DNA of 64,000 nt from Croceimicrobium hydrocarbonivorans (lineage in GTDB: Bacteria > Bacteroidota > Bacteroidia > Flavobacteriales > Schleiferiaceae), in NCBI RefSeq assembly GCF_014524565.1, contig NZ_CP060139.1, positions 3,851,501 through 3,915,500 of the forward strand, given 5' to 3'. Below are positions 20,842 through 29,351 of the stretch, one piece after another (the first letter of the stretch is position 1; every line of letters starts with the position of its first letter). The notes beneath the pieces are model-generated. The model saw only the letters and a list, made by a program, of their open reading frames with translations, was not told the origin of the DNA and did not search any database. A program made the position numbers and the translations under genes.

Positions 20842-21530
20842 TCCTCTTCTTTTAAGCGAAAACGAATGCCTTTATCACTGGCATAAAAGTCGACTACCTC
20901 CCATTTAAGGAAAAGAGCCAGTATTTTTTCTGCTCTATACATGGGGATCTTAGCGATGCGACTGAATTTGCTCACTGAGATCTCTGGATTTTCACTGAGA
21001 TAATCAAAGAGCATTCTTTCTGCCGGACCATAGGCCACCAGGTTTTTCCTTTGAGTATCCGGATTGCGATCACTCATAAAGCGCAGTAAAACCTTATTCG
21101 CCACGAAATTTTCGTCATCCTGACGGATATAGGCTAAAGCCGGACCTTGCTTTTCCTTCACCTTATGTGGCCTTTCGGCGGATGGAGCTACCTCAATTCG
21201 CAGTACAATTTTCCCATCTATATCATACAATTTGTATTGAAAGGGAACCGGTGGATCGCAATAAACATCTGCGGCTCCTTCAATCATAAAGTACTCTTCC
21301 TCGGGATCAATGCCGGCAATTCGGCCATTGTCTTTTACACCGATAAGTAGCCTGCCGCCATCGGTATTAGCGAAAGCAGACAAAGTTCTAGCAATCTTTA
21401 AATTGCTGTCTATCCGAAACTTAAAGTCTTGTTCTTGATGTTCTCCTTCACGAATCAAAGCATAAAGTTCCTCCGGATCACCTTCGGCCCGCTCCAGATT
21501 ACGATGATCTGCTCCGGACTGAAAATCCAT
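20838..21530 (-). CDS. AlbA_2 (Schlafen-like) domain protein with C-terminal winged helix
   Basis: Start chosen at the ATG at 21530; the preceding in-frame codon is TTG. About 230 residues. The AlbA_2 domain spans about 25-150, with the signature E-x-QDFKFRID...ARTLSAFANTDGGRLLIGVKDNGRIAGI. The remaining part (about 160-230) looks like a winged helix (PEISVSKFSRIAKIPMYRAEKILALFLKWEVVDF). AlbA_2 proteins bind nucleic acid or nucleotides and often act as regulators or in defence; here the housekeeping context suggests regulation. The start overlaps the stop of the PhzF-like gene by one base (TGATG). Confidence 0.75.
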   Translation of the reverse strand: MDFQSGADHRNLERAEGDPEELYALIREGEHQEQDFKFRIDSNLKIARTLSAFANTDGGRLLIGVKDNGRIAGIDPEEEYFMIEGAADVYCDPPVPFQYKLYDIDGKIVLRIEVAPSAERPHKVKEKQGPALAYIRQDDENFVANKVLLRFMSDRNPDTQRKNLVAYGPAERMLFDYLSENPEISVSKFSRIAKIPMYRAEKILALFLKWEVVDFYASDKGIRFRLKEED

Positions 21531-22321
21531 CAAGCCTTAGCTTTAGATTGCCCCTGCACCCAAATTTGCGCCTTACCCTTCAGTAAAACCTGGTTCATGT
21601 GCATTTCGCAGTGAAAGCGGCCTCCGCGTGGACTTAATTGCAAGGCTTCCATTTCATTCTTTAAAAGACGTTCGCTCCAGAAGGGGCTGAGGATAGCATG
21701 TGAAGAACCAGTGGCATGGTCTTCCAATTGTTGTACCTTAGGAACCAGAGTGCGGGACACGAAATCAACCGAATCGCCCGGTGCAGTTACGGTGTAGCCG
21801 AAGGGCTCCAATTGAGCCAGGGCCTTAAAATCGGGTTTCATATCTCGTACTGCTTGCTCTGATTTAAGGAGCACCAAATCTTTATTGGAAGTGCTGAAAT
21901 AATCGTGTACTTCTTGACCTAAGGCCGCTTCCAGTCCGTCAGGCATTTTCCCGTGATCGATCACTTCAATTGGTTCTATCCACAGGAAATAATCCGAATC
22001 ATCGAAACCTATTTTCACAAAGCCATCAGCATAATGCAGCACCGCTTTAGATTCGCCTTTAATTTGATGCAGATAGGCCGCAGCGGCTAAGGAACCATGC
22101 CCACAGAGACCAATTTCAGAGTCGGGTGCAAACCACCAAACCTTATAATGACCGGGCTTAGTGGCTTGTAAATAGGTGGTCGCGGGCTGTTGCATTTCTT
22201 GAGCCATAGCCGCCATTTCTTCATGACTCCAGCTTTCGCTGATTTCGATTACAGCGGCGGTATTTCCCCTATAGCCATTATCGCGATCGTGAAAAACGGT
22301 GCAGATGCAAAAATTATCCAT
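21530..22321 (-). CDS. PhzF family protein (isomerase-like), catalytic Glu position is Ala
   Basis: A 263-residue cytoplasmic protein of the PhzF/diaminopimelate-epimerase-like fold. Family hallmarks are the opening F-C-I-C-TVF...GNTAAVI, WFAPDSEIGLCGHGSLAAA at about 63-81 (His75 matches the PhzF active-site histidine) and DHATGSSHAI in the second lobe. The usual S-E-T motif that carries the catalytic glutamate reads QQPATTYL, so the acid is replaced by Ala47. The protein may belong to a PAT-type subfamily with a different mechanism, or may not be an isomerase. It is translationally coupled to the AlbA_2 gene. Confidence 0.8.
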   Translation of the reverse strand: MDNFCICTVFHDRDNGYRGNTAAVIEISESWSHEEMAAMAQEMQQPATTYLQATKPGHYKVWWFAPDSEIGLCGHGSLAAAAYLHQIKGESKAVLHYADGFVKIGFDDSDYFLWIEPIEVIDHGKMPDGLEAALGQEVHDYFSTSNKDLVLLKSEQAVRDMKPDFKALAQLEPFGYTVTAPGDSVDFVSRTLVPKVQQLEDHATGSSHAILSPFWSERLLKNEMEALQLSPRGGRFHCEMHMNQVLLKGKAQIWVQGQSKAKA

Positions 22322-22415
22322 GGTATTTTAAAAGGGCCTAAAGTCTTGCTATTTAGGGTTTAACCCTGCATGTTCAGGCAAGTCAGAGTTCAGTGAATAG
22401 GCCTAAGCCTTTAAT

Positions 22416-23792
22416 TTAAGAATCGGTTTTAGGTTTGGAATTGGAGTCCGAATTGGGTTTCGGTCGGCGTTTATTAAAGCGTCGTTTGGGTTTAGAAGCA
22501 TTGTCCGGACGGGATCCATCCTCAGCTTTGGGGCCGTTTCCAGCTTTTTTATGCTGGGGCTTACGCGATTTATTGCCACCTTTTTGTGGAGGTCGATTCC
22601 CTTGGCTACGACCACGAGAATTACGAGAACGGCGCTCGGGTTCCTTCCATTCCGGGGCCTTGCCTAAGTCTTCTGGCGGACTAAGCTTTTCATAGTCCCG
22701 TTCTACGAAAGTTTCAATGCGCTTGAATTTATAAATCTCCTCTCCACTAATAAAGGTAATCGCCATGCCCTTTGCAGCAGCGCGGGCCGTTCGCCCTACA
22801 CGGTGCACATAATCTTCGGCATCATTGGGTACATCGTAATTAATAACCAGGTCGATATCCTTGATATCAATACCACGGCTCAATACATCGGTGGCTACTA
22901 AAATGCGGGTTTTACGTGCCTTGAATTGCAGGAGAATCTTTTCCCTTTCGCTTTGCTCATAATCACTGGAAATGCCTTCTACATTAAGCCCTTTACGCTG
23001 TAAAGAAGCAACCAGCTTTTGAATTTTCTTCTTAGTAGAGCAGAAGATGATTATGCTTTTAAAGTCGGGATACTGCGCAATAATATGGCGCGCCAAGCCT
23101 TGCTTTTGCTCTTCATGGGCCATATAGACCATTTGGGTAACCCCTTCGGCTGGTTTGGAAACGGCTAAATTCACTTCCGCCGGATCCTGCAGAATTTCCT
23201 TAGCCAATTTGCGAATCTTAGGGGCCATGGTGGCGGAGAACATCAGAGATTGGCGTTGGGGCGGGCATTCCTGAATAATCCGCTTAATATCATCATAAAA
23301 GCCGATGTCTAGCATTCTATCGGCCTCATCTAAAATGAGGTATTGCAATTGATCCAGCTTCACATATTCATTGCGGATATGGGCTAAAAGCCGACCGGGA
23401 GTAGCAATAATAATATCGGTTCCTTCGCTTAGGGCGCGACGTTCAGCTTCCCATTCTGGGCCCGTACCGCCGCCATAAACAGCATAGGAGGTAAGGTCGG
23501 AAAAGTAGGCCAGACCTTGGATTTGTTGTTCAATTTGAATCGCTAATTCGCGAGTGGGGCAAAGAATCAAGCTGTCTATTACTCCTTTTTTACGCTGATC
23601 TACCAGCTTATGCAGGACAGGCAAAACAAAGGCCGCGGTTTTTCCGGTACCGGTTTGTGCGCATCCGATTATATCCTTACCCTCCAAAATTAATGGAATG
23701 GCTTGCTCCTGAATAGGGGTCGCTTCCTCAAAGTTCATATAGGATAGCGATTCCAGAAGGTCAGGATTTAAATTAAAATCTGAAAATTTCAT
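22416..23792 (-). CDS. DEAD-box RNA helicase (RhlE-like)
   Basis: A 458-residue ATP-dependent RNA helicase. The Q motif (EATPIQEQAIP) is at 23-33, Walker A AQTGTGKT at 45-52, then PTRELAIQ, DEAD in LILDEADRMLDIGF, SAT, and motif VI HRVGRTARA. The last about 80 residues are a basic Arg/Lys/Pro/Asn-rich tail (RRSRNSRGRSQ, NKSRKPQHKK, KPKRRFNKRRPKP) that probably binds RNA. Roles are ribosome assembly or RNA turnover, and such helicases are often cold-induced. No partner genes flank it. Confidence 0.93.
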   Translation of the reverse strand: MKFSDFNLNPDLLESLSYMNFEEATPIQEQAIPLILEGKDIIGCAQTGTGKTAAFVLPVLHKLVDQRKKGVIDSLILCPTRELAIQIEQQIQGLAYFSDLTSYAVYGGGTGPEWEAERRALSEGTDIIIATPGRLLAHIRNEYVKLDQLQYLILDEADRMLDIGFYDDIKRIIQECPPQRQSLMFSATMAPKIRKLAKEILQDPAEVNLAVSKPAEGVTQMVYMAHEEQKQGLARHIIAQYPDFKSIIIFCSTKKKIQKLVASLQRKGLNVEGISSDYEQSEREKILLQFKARKTRILVATDVLSRGIDIKDIDLVINYDVPNDAEDYVHRVGRTARAAAKGMAITFISGEEIYKFKRIETFVERDYEKLSPPEDLGKAPEWKEPERRSRNSRGRSQGNRPPQKGGNKSRKPQHKKAGNGPKAEDGSRPDNASKPKRRFNKRRPKPNSDSNSKPKTDS

Positions 23793-23946
23793 AGTATATC
23801 AACTGCCTCGATTTCGGCATCGAGGGCTAAGGTCTTAAATAATCAGCGTATTGCGATTGTGGGAATGGAAATTCATGAAAGGTAGATTGTTAACAAAGTA
23901 GAAGCTCTTCTGTTTTGGAAAATATTTCCGGCTTAAGCTTTCAGCA

Positions 23947-23959
23947 CTTAACTTAGCGG
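23947..23959 (+). promoter_or_regulatory. CTTAACTTAGCGG motif, second copy
   Basis: Identical to 7717-7729 and lies 21 bases before the start of a lipoprotein gene. It contains TAACTTAG (23949-23956), one base from the TAnnTTTG -7 box. Confidence 0.35.
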
Positions 23960-23980
23960 CAAAGCCAAATTCAATTTTAG

Positions 23981-24478
23981 ATGCGTAAATACCTTCTTTG
24001 GGCCCTAGTGCCTTTATTTATGGCCTGTCAGAATACCGTTCAGGATAAGGGCCAGAAACTATCTTTTGCCATGTCGGGTGATATGCTTTTTGCTGGATCC
24101 AACACTTTACAAGGTGCAGGAGAAATCAATCTGCAAAACCTGGCCGAGAATATTGATGTTAAGGTCGATGCAATTAAATCGGTGAAAGTATCAGCTGCCA
24201 AGGTGGGCCTCAGTCCGGATCATCAGAAATTCACTGAGAGCGTTCTTTTACAGGTGCTCAGCAATAATGTGGAAATGGCTTCCATTGGTACCTTAAATCC
24301 TGTACCAGAATCCGGAACATTAGAGCTTAGCTTAGCGGAAGATGTGGATTTAAAGCCTTATTTGGAAGATGATGGTATGACCTGGGTTTTGGATATCAAT
24401 ATCAGCGAAGACTATATGGATGTGATGCCAGCAAAAGGTGAAGTTCAATTAATTATCGATTATATAGACTCTAAATAA
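23981..24478 (+). CDS. Small lipoprotein of unknown function
   Basis: 165 residues with a signal peptide and lipobox ending in Cys16 (LFMAC). The mature part is beta-rich (SFAMSGDMLFAGSNTLQGAGEINL, then NIDVKVDAIKSVKVSAAKVGLS), acidic, with no catalytic motif that I recognise. It is probably an outer-membrane lipoprotein. The DUF2147 gene starts 7 bases after its stop, so they form an operon with a shared terminator. Confidence 0.7.
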   Translation: MRKYLLWALVPLFMACQNTVQDKGQKLSFAMSGDMLFAGSNTLQGAGEINLQNLAENIDVKVDAIKSVKVSAAKVGLSPDHQKFTESVLLQVLSNNVEMASIGTLNPVPESGTLELSLAEDVDLKPYLEDDGMTWVLDINISEDYMDVMPAKGEVQLIIDYIDSK

Positions 24479-24485
24479 TAAAGCC

Positions 24486-24938
24486 ATGAGAAACTTGATG
24501 TACAGCCTCTTAGTGAGCATTTTTAGCATTGGATTAGCCAGTGCGCAGGAAGATGGTGATCGCCTGATTGGAGTTTGGCAACCCAGTGCTGGCAATGCCT
24601 ATGTGAAGATTGAGAAGATTGGCAATAAGTACTACGGTCGTATTGTTTGGTTAAAGGAGCCTAATGATGAAGAGGGTAAGCCTAAAACCGATGTTAATAA
24701 TCCGGATGAATCACTGCGCAGCACTCCTTTAAAGGGCTATCGTATGCTTAAGGATTTTGTATGGGATGCAGAGGAGAAGATCTGGAAAGATGGAACTATT
24801 TACGATCCTAAAAATGGAACCACCTATAGCTGTAAGATCGAATTAACCGAAGAAAATAAAATTGAAGTACGTGGTTTTGTGGGTACTGCCGTGTTTGGAC
24901 GTACCGATGTTTGGACCCGTCTGGTGAAAAAGAAATAA
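24486..24938 (+). CDS. DUF2147 domain secreted protein
   Basis: 150 residues. A signal peptide (to about Ala20, GLASAQ) precedes a DUF2147 domain: LIGVWQPSAGNAYVKIEKIGNKYYGRIVWL-type start, PLKGYRMLKDF in the middle, IYDPKNGTTYSCKI, and VRGFVGTAVFGRTDVWTR at the end. The family forms a small lipocalin-like beta barrel in the periplasm of many proteobacteria and Bacteroidota. Its function is unknown. Second gene of a two-gene operon. Confidence 0.85.
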   Translation: MRNLMYSLLVSIFSIGLASAQEDGDRLIGVWQPSAGNAYVKIEKIGNKYYGRIVWLKEPNDEEGKPKTDVNNPDESLRSTPLKGYRMLKDFVWDAEEKIWKDGTIYDPKNGTTYSCKIELTEENKIEVRGFVGTAVFGRTDVWTRLVKKK

Positions 24939-24958
24939 AGCTTTTATTCTTTGCAACA

Positions 24959-24993
24959 AAAAAGCCGCTTCGGATTTTTCGAGGCGGCTTTTT
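24959..24993. terminator. Bidirectional terminator
   Basis: Stem AAAGCCGC/GCGGCTTT with an extra inner TCG/CGA pairing, flanked by A runs on the left and T runs on the right. It can serve both the DUF2147 operon and the convergent barrel gene. Confidence 0.8.
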
Positions 24994-25013
24994 GCATTTA
25001 AATAAGTTATAAA

Positions 25014-26098
25014 CTAAGGACTTACATAGGAAAGTCCAATGGTGAAGTAGGGGGTATTGGCAGGGCTATTCTCAATGAAATATGGATCATCGCTACCAAA
25101 GAGGCGCACAAAGTCGCCGCCACTATCTACATTAAAGCTGTAATTGATACGATAACCAATTTCGGCCGACATCCAGAAGAAACCGTGCACTTGACGGCTG
25201 TACGAAAGTCCCGCTCTAATTTCAGAACGACGCCATTCCAATTCTTGAGCATCGTAATAAGAGGGAACTGCAGGCATAATTCCAGGAGCAGTAGCATCTT
25301 TCAGGCTAAAGCTGGCGCCATTCACATTAAAACCTAAGCCCATATAACTTAAGCTATTGAAGCGATAGCGTAGCATAGCGCGAGCAGGCAGTAAAGCCTC
25401 TACACCCCATTTTTGGTTTTTATAAGTGTGATAATAATACACCACCGGAACATAATTAAGTGCGCCACCCAAATAGGTTCTGGATAAACCAAAAGCGTAC
25501 ATCAGGCGATCACTGGGCTTCCAGCCATATAAAACCGCTAGAGGGAATTTCAGCTGTCCAAAATCAATGCTATTGAAATCGTAATTGCCATTTAATTCTG
25601 TTTGCAATTGAGCCAGAATGAAATTCTTCTCATTGAAAGGCTTGAAAAGGGTAGCGGTGATATTCGCACGGTGGAAGTAGATTCGTCCAATACCTGAGTA
25701 AAGGGATGATTATAAGGATCTTCGATCTGATAATTTAAGAGCTGATAATTGACTCCTAGATTGATCAAGATGTTATTGCGGGAGATAATGGGGAAATTAC
25801 TTACCAGAGAAAACTGTTGGGCCAAGGCAACTTGAACATCTTCCTCAGGGTGGAGAATGGAATTGGCCGCAGGGCCTACATTTAGGTTATGAGGCAATTG
25901 CTGGTTGTAAAAAACACCAATCAGGCTGGTGGGACTTTGGCCCAAAACCTTGTTTGTGCAATAGGCTTTGGCAGGAGGGGCGGCCAGTTCAAAATCTGAA
26001 AAGTCGAAATCATCTTCATCGGTAGAAGTGCTATCTTCTTGAGCGAGAACAGGTAGACTTAAAAAACAGGCAAGGAAAAACATTCCGATTTGCTTCAT
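25014..26098 (-). pseudogene. Frameshifted outer-membrane beta-barrel protein (DUF6268-like)
   Basis: Two overlapping frames together make one protein. The 5' part starts at the ATG at 26098 with a signal peptide (MKQIGMFFLACFLSLPVLAQ). It reads in frame to about 25703-25705, where the sequence on the + strand is a GGG run. After that point the frame used by the downstream half (GIGRIYFHRANITATL...ILAQLQTELNG) begins. Adding one G restores 1,086 bases, exactly 362 codons including the stop, and the joined protein is continuous with alternating aromatic beta strands. The family is a trimmed porin-like barrel of Bacteroidota outer membranes with unknown cargo. Either the gene is truly broken, the frame is restored by slippage, or the read lost one base of a homopolymer. 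Confidence 0.75.
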
Positions 26099-26167
26099 TC
26101 CGAATAATTTTAGATCACTAAAATAATCAGGGAAGTGAATCTTCCTACATTTCAACAAAATCCAAAC

Positions 26168-26632
26168 ATGAAAAAACTAGCTATTCTCTTCAGTTTAATC
26201 CTCACAGCCGGCTATGTTCAGGCTCAAAAAGCAGAAATAAAAATGCTTAACAGCTTAATGGATGATTGGCATAAGGCCGCCGCTCAGGCCAATTCGGAGG
26301 GTTTTTACGGAAAAATGGCAGAGGAGGGAATATATATCGGTACCGATGCATCAGAACGCTGGTTGCGCGACGAATTAAAAGCCTGGGCAAAACAAGCCTT
26401 TGAGCGCGATGTAGCTTGGGACTTCAAGCCCATTGAGCGCAATTGGCATTTTTTAGGGGATGATATTGCTATTGGCGATGAAAAGCTGGAAACCTGGATG
26501 GGGATTTGCCGTGCTACCGTGGTTTTAAAAAAGGTAGATGGTCAATGGCTAATCTATCATTACCACTTGGCGGTAACGGTGCCCAATGAGCAAATAGCAG
26601 ACTTCAAAAAACTGCTCTATCCTGAGAATTAA
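26168..26632 (+). CDS. Secreted SnoaL/NTF2-like protein
   Basis: Start set at the ATG at 26168, which opens a signal peptide (MKKLAILFSLILTAGYVQAQ). About 154 residues. The mature part has the cone-shaped NTF2/SnoaL pattern: N-terminal helix with DDWHKAAAQAN, GMAEEGIYIGTD-type strand, a helix with LKAWAKQAF, and the C-terminal strands RATVVLKKVDGQWLIYHYHLAV. Such proteins act as ketosteroid isomerase-like enzymes or binding folds; no function is assignable. It is divergent from the barrel gene with a 69-base gap. Confidence 0.7.
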   Translation: MKKLAILFSLILTAGYVQAQKAEIKMLNSLMDDWHKAAAQANSEGFYGKMAEEGIYIGTDASERWLRDELKAWAKQAFERDVAWDFKPIERNWHFLGDDIAIGDEKLETWMGICRATVVLKKVDGQWLIYHYHLAVTVPNEQIADFKKLLYPEN

Positions 26633-26734
26633 GCAAATCTTGCCTAAATTAATAGTCAGCACAGGCATAATTTGCCAGCGCAATTTTTTACTTAAACGTT
26701 TATTTTGAGGCTATAACCAATAAATAAACCAAAC

Positions 26735-27100
26735 ATGAGAAATTGCTTAGCCTGTGATGGGATGATTGTGGGACGCATCGACAAAAAATTCTGCGATCAC
26801 AATTGCCGCAATGCATATCACAATGATCGTAATCGATCCAGCCGAAATTATGTTCAGAAGGTTAACCGAAATTTAGCGCGTAACTATCGGATTCTGGAGG
26901 ATTTAACTGAAAATGAAGTGGCTGAAGTTACACTTCCGGTATTAAAAGCCATGGGTTTTGATCCTCAGTATTTTACCTCCTTTGTGGATGATGATTCGGA
27001 AGGTGCTATTTTCTTTATTTATGATCTCAGTTATCAACAAATCGCCAACAATCTTGTTATACGCATTAAAGAATTGGAAACCTACCGGAATTCTGCATGA
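26735..27100 (+). CDS. Small N-terminal zinc-finger protein
   Basis: 121 residues. A treble-clef-like finger opens the protein: CLACDGMIVGRIDKKFCDHNCRNAYHNDRN, with Cys4/Cys7 and Cys19/Cys23 as probable ligands. A helical segment and a short C-terminal domain (LPVLKAMGFDPQYFT) follow. Such proteins are found in many Bacteroidota, but I know of no assigned role. A terminator follows at 27168. Confidence 0.65.
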   Translation: MRNCLACDGMIVGRIDKKFCDHNCRNAYHNDRNRSSRNYVQKVNRNLARNYRILEDLTENEVAEVTLPVLKAMGFDPQYFTSFVDDDSEGAIFFIYDLSYQQIANNLVIRIKELETYRNSA

Positions 27101-27167
27101 CAATCAAGATTGTAAAAGCTTCTGAATCAATGGTATTCATCATAAGATGCTTTCACTTTAATTGTAG

Positions 27168-27195
27168 AACCCTGGTCTAGCGGCCGGGGTTTTTG
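27168..27195 (+). terminator. Rho-independent terminator after the zinc-finger gene
   Basis: Stem AACCC-T-GG/CC-G-GGGTT with one wobble pair and an 8-base loop, followed by TTTTTG. Confidence 0.75.
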
Positions 27196-27215
27196 TTGGC
27201 AGCATATTGACTGAA

Positions 27216-27926
27216 ATGGCGCAATACATCCGACTTAGCTTTTTTTATTTCGATTCACCCAGGCAAAAATGGTGGGCCTTTAAGCAGATGCGATTGGCGC
27301 ATAAATCCTTGCGTAGACAAAAAGGACTAAGCTTTTACAAGCTTATGGGCAGTGGCGCTGGTGAAGGTTTTAGTACCAAGCCGGATTGGCGGGTCTATTG
27401 TCTTTTGCAAGTTTGGGATGCCAAAGCTTCTGCGACAGAATTTGAATCTAGTCCTTGGTATCAAGAGCTGCTCAGTCGACAAAAGGGTATTTACCATTTT
27501 GAATTGAGTCCCTATCAATCTAAAGGCACTTGGAATGGCTTAAATCCCTTTGAATTGCAGCCGGAGCAAGATTTTCAATATATGGCAGTGCTTACCAGAG
27601 CCTCTATTAAACTGTCCTATTTAAGGGCCTTTTGGCGTTCGGTTCCTGCGGTTTCCCGGATTATTAAGGATCAAAGATCCCTTCTCTTTCAAAAGGGAAT
27701 AGGTGAATGGCCCTTAATTGAGCAGGCGACCTTTAGCATTTGGAATCGTGAGGAAGCCATGCGGGATTTTGCCTATCAACAAAAAGAGCATCGGGCAGTG
27801 GTACAGAAAACCCGTAAATTGAACTGGTACCGCGAAGAGCAGTTTAGTCGCTTTGGACTGCTCAAGCACTATGGCCACTGGCCTGATCAAACATTTTCTA
27901 ACTTAAAAAAAGAACAAACTGAATGA
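27216..27926 (+). CDS. Spheroidene monooxygenase (CrtA)-like protein
   Basis: Start set at the ATG at 27216; the TTG nine bases earlier is less likely. About 236 residues. The pattern FYKLMGSGAGEGFSTKPDWRVYCLLQVWD, followed by FELSPYQSKGTWNGLNPFE, matches the spheroidene monooxygenase (CrtA)-like family of heme-type oxygenases. True CrtA acts on carotenoids. No carotenoid gene lies nearby, so the substrate is unknown. It overlaps nhaA by four bases (ATGA), which suggests co-translation. Confidence 0.6.
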   Translation: MAQYIRLSFFYFDSPRQKWWAFKQMRLAHKSLRRQKGLSFYKLMGSGAGEGFSTKPDWRVYCLLQVWDAKASATEFESSPWYQELLSRQKGIYHFELSPYQSKGTWNGLNPFELQPEQDFQYMAVLTRASIKLSYLRAFWRSVPAVSRIIKDQRSLLFQKGIGEWPLIEQATFSIWNREEAMRDFAYQQKEHRAVVQKTRKLNWYREEQFSRFGLLKHYGHWPDQTFSNLKKEQTE

Positions 27927-29260
27927 TTCAAGAGCGAGAATCGATCGAACCTATTGACCACTTTCATGAAAAAGTTGAAAAACTAATTGGGAATGATACC
28001 AGTATTGGTATCGTGCTCTTTTTAAGTGCCTTAGCAGCTCTAATTGTAGCAAACTCCAGTTGGGGCGGCGAATGGTACCATCATATTTGGGAGACCAATA
28101 TTGCCCTTTCTTTTGGAGACAAGAGCTTCGATATGAGCTTGCATCACCTGATTAATGATGGATTAATGGCCATCTTCTTCTTTATGGTGGGCCTCGAGAT
28201 AAAACGCGAGTTTCTAATTGGTAGCCTAAATTCTTGGAAAAAGGCCTCTTTACCCATAGGAGCAGCCATAGGTGGTATGATGGCGCCCGCCTTGATTTAT
28301 TTAATTTTCACCAGCGGTGAAGCCCAGAATGGTTGGGGGATCCCGATGGCTACCGACATTGCCTTTACCCTGGGACTTATCAATTTAGTGCGGAATCGAA
28401 TTGTTAGATCCTTAAAGGTTTTCGTTACCTCTTTGGCGGTGGTAGATGATATTGGCGCCGTATTAGTGATCGCTCTTTTTTATACTTCAGAATTACACTT
28501 GGAACAGCTTTATTATGCCGGAGGCGTTTTAGCCTTTTTGCTGATTGCTAATCAATTAGGGGTTCGTTCTGTGCTCTTTTACACCTTCTTTGGAATTATG
28601 GGAATTTGGTCGGCTTTCTTCTATGCTGGTATTCACCCTACCATCGCTGGTATCCTCTTGGCTTTTACCATTCCCGCTCGAACCAAAATCACCCGTCGAA
28701 GTTTTATCCACTACGGTAGAAAGCTTTTTAATGCCTATGATCGCACTAAGAGTTTAGACGATCGACATAATAGCAGCCGTGAGGATCAACTCTTGGAGGA
28801 AATGGAAAATTTGGGCGATGAAGCCCGGGCTCCTTTGCAGAAAATAGAGTCTGGCTTGCACCATTTCGTATACTTTATCATTATGCCCTTATTCGCCTTT
28901 GCTAATGCCGGGGTAAGCCTGAGTGGTGATTTTTTCAGCATTATTGGCAGTGGTATCGGATTAGGGATTATCGCCGGACTGATTCTGGGAAAAATGATAG
29001 GCATTAGTGTTTTCAGTCGATTATTGGTGGCTCTGAAAATTGCTGAAATGCCCAAAGGAGCAGATTGGCGCCAGGTGATAGGGGTGGCCTTTTTAGCGGG
29101 AATTGGATTTACGATGTCTCTCTTTATTTCAGATCTCGCCTTCGAAAATCCGGAGCAAATTGGACAAGCCAAGATGGCCGTGCTTGTGGCTAGTTCTCTG
29201 GCAGCCCTTTTTGGACTTACGATTCTGGGAACGGGGAAGAAGCAAATGCCAAGCCCTTAA
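27923..29260 (+). CDS. nhaA: Na+/H+ antiporter NhaA
   Basis: A 445-residue inner-membrane antiporter that exports Na+ in exchange for H+, important in salty and alkaline conditions. The ion-binding aspartate pair lies in SLAVVDDIGAVLVIALFY. ATDIAFTLG marks the assembly region with the TDxxxx motif, and MVGLEIKREFLIG is the conserved early segment. About twelve membrane helices are expected. A charged cytoplasmic loop (about 255-300) is longer than in E. coli NhaA. The start overlaps the CrtA-like gene. Confidence 0.95.
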   Translation: MIQERESIEPIDHFHEKVEKLIGNDTSIGIVLFLSALAALIVANSSWGGEWYHHIWETNIALSFGDKSFDMSLHHLINDGLMAIFFFMVGLEIKREFLIGSLNSWKKASLPIGAAIGGMMAPALIYLIFTSGEAQNGWGIPMATDIAFTLGLINLVRNRIVRSLKVFVTSLAVVDDIGAVLVIALFYTSELHLEQLYYAGGVLAFLLIANQLGVRSVLFYTFFGIMGIWSAFFYAGIHPTIAGILLAFTIPARTKITRRSFIHYGRKLFNAYDRTKSLDDRHNSSREDQLLEEMENLGDEARAPLQKIESGLHHFVYFIIMPLFAFANAGVSLSGDFFSIIGSGIGLGIIAGLILGKMIGISVFSRLLVALKIAEMPKGADWRQVIGVAFLAGIGFTMSLFISDLAFENPEQIGQAKMAVLVASSLAALFGLTILGTGKKQMPSP

Positions 29261-29283
29261 GTCAGCCTTATTTAATGTCATTT

Positions 29284-29318
29284 TTTGCAGGTGAATAGGG
29301 CTTTATGCCTTATTTTCG
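29284..29318 (+). promoter_or_regulatory. Candidate promoter of sucD
   Basis: TTTG at 29284-29287 and TATTTTCG at 29311-29318 (TAnnTTTG with one change), separated by 23 bases. The start codon follows at 29352. Spacing is at the long end for the Bacteroidota consensus. Confidence 0.35.
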
Positions 29319-29351
29319 CGACCAAATAATGGCAAATTCAAATTCGCAATA

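Noticed and set aside
22356-22370. GGGTTTAACCC palindrome between the PhzF-like and DEAD-box genes
   Set aside because: Too short and without a T run; no evidence for a terminator or operator.
28786-29172. A 128-codon open frame on the - strand
   Set aside because: It is antisense to conserved nhaA membrane segments; no start context and no recognisable protein.
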